Made by a program: the position numbers and the translations under genes. This document shows positions 59,093 to 64,000 of a DNA stretch of 64,000 nt, piece by piece; the first letter of the stretch is position 1; every line of letters starts with the position of its first letter. A model generated the notes under the pieces. The model worked only from the letters and a program-made list of their open reading frames with translations. It did no database searches and was not told the DNA's origin. This stretch comes from Flavobacterium solisilvae (lineage in GTDB: Bacteria; Bacteroidota; Bacteroidia; Flavobacteriales; Flavobacteriaceae): positions 1 to 64,000 of the forward strand of contig NZ_JAAMPT010000206.1 of NCBI RefSeq assembly GCF_012911605.1. Direction: 5' to 3'.

Positions 59093-60784
59093 CTATTCTA
59101 CTTCAATAGCAGTATCTTTTACATAGGCATCATCGTGAACATTAGCCACAGCTCTACCCGATGGATCATTCATATTTTTAAAAGCTTCATCCCATTCGAG
59201 AGCGATTTTGGTACTACAAGCAACGCTAGCTTCTTGTGGAACGCAAAGCGCTGCTGCATCACTAGGGAAATGTTCTGTAAAAATAGAACGATAATAATAT
59301 TCTTCTTTGGATGTTGGCGTTTGCAACGGAAATTTGTATTTAGCATTCGCTAATTGTTCATCCGAAATTTCCTTTGCTACCATTTCTTTCAAAGTATCAA
59401 TCCAACTATAACCAACACCATCACTGAATTGCTCTTTTTGACGCCAAACAACGCTTTCTGGTAACATTTCTTCAAAAGCTTTACGAAGCAACCATTTTTC
59501 CATTCGCTCGCCGTTAATCATCTTATCTTGCGGATTTACACGCATAGCAACATCCATAAATTCTTTGTCTAAAAACGGAACGCGACCTTCAATTCCCCAA
59601 GCTGCCAAACTTTTATTGGCACGCAAGCAATCATACATGTGAAGTTTACTCAATTTACGAACTGTTTCTTCATGAAATTCTTTGGCATTTGGCGCTTTAT
59701 GAAAATACAAATAACCTCCAAACAACTCATCGGAACCTTCACCGGAAAGCACCATTTTAATTCCCATTGATTTGATAACTCTTGCCATCAAATACATTGG
59801 CGTTGAGGCGCGAACTGTTGTTACATCATAAGTTTCCAAGTTATAAATCACATCTCGAATAGCGTCTAAACCTTCTTGAATGGTAAATTTAATTTCATGA
59901 TGAATGGTTCCAATATGCTCAGCTACTTTTTTGGCAGCAGCCAAATCTGGCGAACCTTCTAAACCAACCGCAAACGAATGCAATTGTGGATACCAAGCTT
60001 CTTGTGTATCACCTGATTCAATACGTTTTTGAGCAAATTTTTTCGCCACTGCAGAAGTAATTGACGAATCCAATCCTCCGGAAAGCAAAACACCATAAGG
60101 AACATCACTCATTAACTGACGATGAACCGCAGCTTCCAACGCTTTTTTCAATTCATCAATGCTGGTTTGATTATCTTTTACAGCATCATATTCTGTCCAT
60201 TCTCTTTTGTACCATTGCACAAATTCACCATCTTTACTTGACAAATAATGTCCTGGAGGAAACAATTCAATTTTGGTACAGTAACCTTCCAACGCTTTCA
60301 ATTCGGAAGCTACATAAAACGTTCCGTGTTGATCCCAACCAATATATAATGGAATAATTCCCATGTGATCGCGAGCCACGAAATATTCGTCTTTTTCTAC
60401 ATCGTAAATTGCAAAGCCGAAAATTCCGTTCATTTCGTCAATAAAATGTACACCTTTTTCTTTGTATAAAGCCAAAATCACTTCGCAATCGCTTTCGGTT
60501 TGAAACTGATATTTTCCTTCAAATTGTTTTCTTAATTCTCTGTGATTGTATATTTCGCCATTAGCTGCTAAAACCAATTGTTTGTCTTGGCTAAACAAAG
60601 GTTGTTTTCCCGAAGCCGGATCAACAATTGCTAATCTTTCATGGGCTAAAATAGCTTTTTCGTTACTGAAAATTCCGCTCCAATCCGGTCCGCGATGACG
60701 GATGATTTTTGCCATTTCCAATACTTGAGGTCTTATTGTTTCTGATTTTTGTTTTAATTCAAAAGCGCACACAATTCCGCACAT
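59093..60784 (-). CDS. asnB: Glutamine-hydrolysing asparagine synthase B
   Basis: A 563-residue AsnB that makes asparagine from aspartate, ATP and glutamine. The N-terminal class II amidotransferase domain begins with the nucleophile Cys2 (MCGIVCAF), with LAHERLAIVDPASGKQPL and NGEIYNHRELR. The synthetase domain carries the pyrophosphate motif VLLSGGLDSSITSAVAKKF and later SGEGSDELFGGYLYFHKAP. Length and motifs match E. coli AsnB (554). The window shows no promoter close to the consensus. Confidence 0.96.
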   Translation of the reverse strand: MCGIVCAFELKQKSETIRPQVLEMAKIIRHRGPDWSGIFSNEKAILAHERLAIVDPASGKQPLFSQDKQLVLAANGEIYNHRELRKQFEGKYQFQTESDCEVILALYKEKGVHFIDEMNGIFGFAIYDVEKDEYFVARDHMGIIPLYIGWDQHGTFYVASELKALEGYCTKIELFPPGHYLSSKDGEFVQWYKREWTEYDAVKDNQTSIDELKKALEAAVHRQLMSDVPYGVLLSGGLDSSITSAVAKKFAQKRIESGDTQEAWYPQLHSFAVGLEGSPDLAAAKKVAEHIGTIHHEIKFTIQEGLDAIRDVIYNLETYDVTTVRASTPMYLMARVIKSMGIKMVLSGEGSDELFGGYLYFHKAPNAKEFHEETVRKLSKLHMYDCLRANKSLAAWGIEGRVPFLDKEFMDVAMRVNPQDKMINGERMEKWLLRKAFEEMLPESVVWRQKEQFSDGVGYSWIDTLKEMVAKEISDEQLANAKYKFPLQTPTSKEEYYYRSIFTEHFPSDAAALCVPQEASVACSTKIALEWDEAFKNMNDPSGRAVANVHDDAYVKDTAIEVE

Positions 60785-60946
60785 AATCTTTTCTTTTTAA
60801 TTCGTTTCTGGAAGCAAATTTGAAGCTTTCGATTTAAAATGAAAAACAAAAAACATTAATTAATTACAATTTGTAATTAAAAATATGTTTTTACAGAAAT
60901 ATTTAAACTAAAACAATCTGAAAAAGTAAATTTTAGTTAGAAAATG

Positions 60947-61396
60947 TTACTCCAAGCTTTCAATTTTATACTGTTTCCCATTCACTTCTGCAGAAAAACC
61001 AATGGAATTTCCCATTAATTGACTTCCTAATGGAGATTGTGGCGAAAGCGCGAAAACGGTTTTGTTGTCGATAGTAATTTTTGGCAAAGCCGTAGAAATA
61101 AAAAGTAACATTCCGTTGGTTTGCACCAAACTTCCCAAAGTTACTTTTTGATGGATTACAGAATCATCAATTCGGTCGAGAATATTTTTTTGGTCTAAAA
61201 CTTCTCTAAGTTTATGGTTGAGTTTTTCTTGTTCCAAATGCATCATTGACAATGCTGTTTCATGCTTGTCGCCAGCCGAGCCTTTGGCATCATTCTGTGC
61301 ATCATCGGTTAAACCCGAAATCATGTCTTGAAAAACATCGATTCGGTCTTGAACTAGTTGTTTATAGTAGGTGAGGATTTGAAGTTTTGTCATCAT
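60947..61396 (-). CDS. GreA/GreB-like transcription factor domain protein
   Basis: About 149 residues: an N-terminal helical hairpin (about 8-75, QDRIDVFQDMISGLTDDAQ, with the GSAGDKHETALS turn where Gre factors carry their acidic tip) and a C-terminal FKBP-like Gre domain (VTLGSLVQTNGMLLFIS, then ALSPQSPLGSQLMGNSIG). SPxSPLGxxLxG is the Gre signature. The coiled-coil is shorter than in GreA (158 total, but with different spacing), so RNA cleavage in the RNA polymerase secondary channel is likely but unproven. Earlier residues (MWLKKN) in the open frame come from the repeat, so a methionine at 61396 or 61393 is the start. Confidence 0.75.
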   Translation of the reverse strand: MMTKLQILTYYKQLVQDRIDVFQDMISGLTDDAQNDAKGSAGDKHETALSMMHLEQEKLNHKLREVLDQKNILDRIDDSVIHQKVTLGSLVQTNGMLLFISTALPKITIDNKTVFALSPQSPLGSQLMGNSIGFSAEVNGKQYKIESLE

Positions 61397-61403
61397 ATTC
61401 TTT

Positions 61404-61492
61404 TTTAACCACAAAGTTCACAAAGTAAGCACTAAGAACACAACGAAATATAGCGAGCTTTGTGAAAAAACTTAGTGATCTTTGCGGTTAAA
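61404..61492. repeat. Palindromic repeat family 3 (TTTAACCACAAAG-type)
   Basis: Left arm TTTAACCACAAAGTTCACAA (61404) and right arm ending CTTTGCGGTTAAAT (61492) form an imperfect inverted repeat over about 88 nt, with inner CACTAAG/CTTAGTG. It separates the TonB-receptor-like and Gre-like genes. Confidence 0.75.
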
Positions 61493-61496
61493 TAAA

Positions 61497-63209
61497 TTAA
61501 AAATCAAACTTATAACTTGCTCCACCAAGAACTTGAATTCCTTGAACTGGATAATTTAACCAACGTTGGTAATCTTGGTTTGCCAGATTATTTCCTTTTA
61601 AGAAAAATGTTAATCGCTCGTTATGTTTGTAACCAACATGAGCATTCAAATCAAAATAGCTGTCTAAATTTACTGTTGTTAAGGGTAAAAAATCCTGAGC
61701 AAATTGATCTTTTCTTTCGCCTACAAAGAAAACGCTTGTTCCAGCATACCATTTTGGTGTAATGGTTACGTCAAGATTGGCACCAACTTCAAGCTGTGGT
61801 AAATTCCAAGCTTCGGCAACTGCATCGGTTGAAAAACTATTGAAAGTTCCGTTTACACCAAAAGAAACATTTTTAGAAAAATCGGCTTTTAATTCACCAA
61901 AGAAACTAATCGTTTTCACTTGGTCATATACTACACCAAATGAATTTCCGAAGATGTAACCATCCGTATTTGCATTTGAACTTTGAAATCCATTACTTGT
62001 AAATAACGCTTTGTTGTCTTCGTTTTTATATGAACCGCGAACATTATAGCTTACTGAATTGGCAAGTTTACCTTTTAAACCTACATAAACATCATATTTT
62101 TGATCGGTTGGTGCTATTCCCAAAGTTGGAGAAACAAAGAAATTTTGTTCTACAAATTCTCTGTATGAATTTTGTTTTAACGAACCTTCAATTCCAGCAT
62201 AAGCAATCATTAAATCACCAACAACTTTATACGAACCTGTTACTTGTGGATAAATGAAAAACTTACTTTCTCCTGATTCTTGTGCGGCGCTGTAGAAAAA
62301 TCCAACTCCAGCATTTACGCTCAAATCATCTTTTTGTAAACGAATGCTTGGTTGAAAACCAAGATTAGTATAACCATATTTTATTTCGCTTCCGCCAAAA
62401 AAATCTTTTTCAAATGAACCGCTGATGTAATCTACAATAAAATCGGTTTTGATTTTTTCTTCTACAATATCAAATTCCATTGAAGGTTTTGCAATAAAAC
62501 GGTTTTCAGCCGAACCAAATGCATCCCAAAATCTATTGAATTTAATGGTACTTTCCTTTAAAAAACTATCACCAAGATTTAATCTTCCTGCTACATATAA
62601 ATTATGATACGTTTGTTGTTCGTCAATGACATCAATTACCGCTTGGTCAAAATAATTTGGTAAGATTCCATACCAATTATAAATTTGATGTTGATAACCT
62701 GCATCGGCATTCCAAGACAAAGCGCGAGTTCGGCTACCATAAGTTAAATCCAACGAAGTGTTTGAAAATTTATCATCCAAAGTAACATTTTTAATTCCGC
62801 CTTGCGAAGAAAGATGACGAAGCATTCCGCCAAAATAATCGGTATTGCTAACGTTTTCGGTTACAAATAATTCTACGTTAGCAGTTCCATAATTTCCAGC
62901 ACCAAGCGTAATATAGTTGTTGTATAGTTTTTCTTGTGCCGATTTTTCTACGTTGGCAGCTTTTCCTTTATTTGGTGTAAAGGTTGATGCTACCGGAAAA
63001 GAGAAAATATTGTATTTAATATTCTCTTTTTTTGACGTTTCATCATCGTCAAAAGATGGCGTTTCTTTTACTTTAAATGCATCCGAAATGGTTGGCGAAT
63101 AAGGTTTAACCACATTCACTACTTCGGTTCCAATGTTTTCGTCTTTCTTTTGAGCTGAAACCACTTGAGAAAAAACAGCAATTGCCAATATATATTTTAA
63201 ATTTTTCAT
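61497..63209 (-). CDS. TonB-receptor-like outer-membrane beta-barrel protein
   Basis: A 570-residue exported protein (signal peptide MKNLKYILAIAVFSQVVSAQ). After a 90-residue N-terminal region (VVNVVKPYSPTISDAFKVKE) it is all beta-strand, with the closing segment TFFLKGNNLANQDYQRWLNYPVQGIQVLGGASYKFDF typical of TonB-dependent receptor C-termini. No complete plug domain can be recognised, so it is a barrel related to, but shorter than, TonB receptors (usually over 650). It lies 45 bp downstream of the TPR gene on the same strand, a frequent pairing in flavobacteria. Confidence 0.8.
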   Translation of the reverse strand: MKNLKYILAIAVFSQVVSAQKKDENIGTEVVNVVKPYSPTISDAFKVKETPSFDDDETSKKENIKYNIFSFPVASTFTPNKGKAANVEKSAQEKLYNNYITLGAGNYGTANVELFVTENVSNTDYFGGMLRHLSSQGGIKNVTLDDKFSNTSLDLTYGSRTRALSWNADAGYQHQIYNWYGILPNYFDQAVIDVIDEQQTYHNLYVAGRLNLGDSFLKESTIKFNRFWDAFGSAENRFIAKPSMEFDIVEEKIKTDFIVDYISGSFEKDFFGGSEIKYGYTNLGFQPSIRLQKDDLSVNAGVGFFYSAAQESGESKFFIYPQVTGSYKVVGDLMIAYAGIEGSLKQNSYREFVEQNFFVSPTLGIAPTDQKYDVYVGLKGKLANSVSYNVRGSYKNEDNKALFTSNGFQSSNANTDGYIFGNSFGVVYDQVKTISFFGELKADFSKNVSFGVNGTFNSFSTDAVAEAWNLPQLEVGANLDVTITPKWYAGTSVFFVGERKDQFAQDFLPLTTVNLDSYFDLNAHVGYKHNERLTFFLKGNNLANQDYQRWLNYPVQGIQVLGGASYKFDF

Positions 63210-63222
63210 ATTTAAGTTTTTT

Positions 63223-63250
63223 AAGCACTTCGACTGCGCTCAGTGTGACA
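63223..63250. repeat. Short dispersed hairpin (CACTTCGACTGCGCTCAGTGTG)
   Basis: CACTTCGACTGCGCTCAGTG forms an imperfect hairpin (CACT with AGTG, GA/TC core). It is the only GC-rich stretch in the gap between the TPR and barrel genes. Similar sequences are common dispersed intergenic elements in bacteria. Confidence 0.55.
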
Positions 63251-63254
63251 AAAT

Positions 63255-64000
63255 TTAGTTTGTAATTGATGAATTGGTTTTAGAAATTTCTCCTTTGATG
63301 ATATTTAATTCTGTTTGCGCTTCGGTAACAACATCAGTATAAGTTGAGAAATTTTTAATTACACTTTCTAAAATTGATGTAGCACTAAAATCATCTTTCA
63401 ATTGATAATAGTTTTTTGCCATAACAATCAATCCTTTGGCTCCAAAATATTTATAACCCGAATACTCTTTGGCTAATTTTTGAACTGCTTTATTTGAGTC
63501 TTCAAACTTGCCATCTTTGTTTTTGAAATAGGCATCATAATACAAAGCTTCTGCGGCTAATTCACCTTTGGCAATAGTCAACAATTTTGCATAAGCTGAA
63601 CGTGCTTTACTTTCGTCATTGGCTTTTATTGCAGAACGAGCAACGATAATCTGCGCATCACTTTTTACTTTGTCATCGGTTTTTGGATTAGCCAAAACTT
63701 TATCGGCATAAACTACCGCATTTGAATAGTCTTTTTGCTCAAAATAGGCACGCATCAAATTGGCTTGTGCAAACGTTACATTTTGAGGAAAATCGGCTTC
63801 GGTTTCTAATCGTTTTAAAACTGAAATTGCCTTTGTATAATCATTATTTTTCAAATGAATTTCACACAAACGAGCCAACGATTGTTCCGTAAATTCACTT
63901 CGAGGTTTGCTTACTACAAATTCATAACTTGAAACGGCATTATTAGGCAAACCATCAGAAAAATAGGCTTGTGCTAAATAGAAATTTGCTTTCAGCGAAT
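63255..64000 (-). CDS. Tetratricopeptide repeat protein, 5' end cut by the window
   Basis: The open frame runs to the window edge: before the apparent TTG start at 63950 it continues in frame (SLKANFYLAQAYFSDG), so the gene is incomplete at its N terminus. The visible part, about 248 residues, consists of TPR-like helical pairs (AEFTEQSLARLCEIHLKNNDYTKAISVLKRLE, NLMRAYFEQKDYSNAVVYADKVL, AEALYYDAYFKNKDGKFEDSNKAVQKLAKEY). It ends KGEISKTNSSITN. The function is unknown; the downstream barrel gene suggests envelope assembly or sorting. Confidence 0.75.
   Translation of the reverse strand, partial: SLKANFYLAQAYFSDGLPNNAVSSYEFVVSKPRSEFTEQSLARLCEIHLKNNDYTKAISVLKRLETEADFPQNVTFAQANLMRAYFEQKDYSNAVVYADKVLANPKTDDKVKSDAQIIVARSAIKANDESKARSAYAKLLTIAKGELAAEALYYDAYFKNKDGKFEDSNKAVQKLAKEYSGYKYFGAKGLIVMAKNYYQLKDDFSATSILESVIKNFSTYTDVVTEAQTELNIIKGEISKTNSSITN

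Noticed and set aside
61497..63209. Full TonB-dependent receptor
   Set aside because: No plug domain or TonB box could be recognised and the length is short, so only a receptor-like barrel is claimed.

Overview
The window is AT-rich chromosomal DNA from a member of the Bacteroidota, most likely Flavobacteriaceae (Flavobacterium-like). The evidence is the porX/type IX secretion pairing (a PorX gene plus a cargo protein with a type A C-terminal sorting domain), fused SecDF, fused E1 alpha/beta 2-oxoacid dehydrogenase, BshA (bacillithiol synthesis), many short SPxxC lipoproteins, and repeated perfect matches to the Bacteroidota -7 promoter element TAnnTTTG. No rRNA, tRNA, CRISPR array, prophage or classical insertion sequence was seen. 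In about ten places the longest open frame begins at a TTG/GTG codon upstream of, or inside, a -7 element; I moved those starts inward.

Layout. 0.1-4.3 kb: a probable aromatic ring-cleavage cluster (nitrilase-family hydrolase, gentisate dioxygenase-like bicupin, FAH-family hydrolase, maleate isomerase) that would take a gentisate-type substrate through maleylpyruvate to maleate, fumarate and pyruvate. 4.3-13.7 kb: E1 alpha/beta (minus), 2OG-Fe(II) oxygenase, a GxxExxY protein flanked by palindromic repeats, SUI1, nucleoside phosphorylase, an acetyltransferase, a gene broken by two single-base frameshifts, a substrate-binding-like protein, a membrane transglutaminase-like protein and two envelope proteins. 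13.7-30.2 kb: housekeeping and envelope genes (ung, mutS2, DCC thioredoxin-like, T9SS cargo, dicarboxylate symporter, aroC, LpxH-like phosphatase, bshA, MATE pump, OsmC, a His/Cys-repeat lipoprotein, SIMPL, rhomboid, PLP enzyme, birA). 30.3-37 kb: rsfS-ftsH, then LUD-cdsA-psd, envelope proteins, an acyl-CoA-binding protein and a lipoprotein superoxide dismutase. 37-48.6 kb: M13 peptidase, then a minus-strand sulfur/efflux island (DUF2892, RND pump, adaptor, TolC, a Cys/Lys-rich small protein, a persulfide dioxygenase-rhodanese fusion, TauE exporter, Crp/Fnr regulator). 48.8-64 kb: porX-tsaE-ald, secDF, mdh, gyrB, asnB, a Gre-like factor, a TonB-receptor-like barrel and a TPR protein cut by the window end.

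Two signals stand out. First, in the sulfur/efflux island the persulfide dioxygenase and tolC promoters each carry an almost identical 14-bp palindrome (GTnACAnnTGTnAC) at exactly the same distance upstream of a perfect -7 element. This predicts one regulon driven by the Crp/Fnr-like regulator encoded in the island, which has a cysteine cluster in its sensor domain. Second, the gaps between genes carry several families of palindromic repeats. One family brackets the GxxExxY (PD-(D/E)XK-like) gene, and gene-free copies of it lie inside the ring-cleavage cluster and the efflux operon, so the GxxExxY gene and its palindromes may form a small mobile or domesticated system. Every gap in the ring-cleavage cluster contains repeat material.
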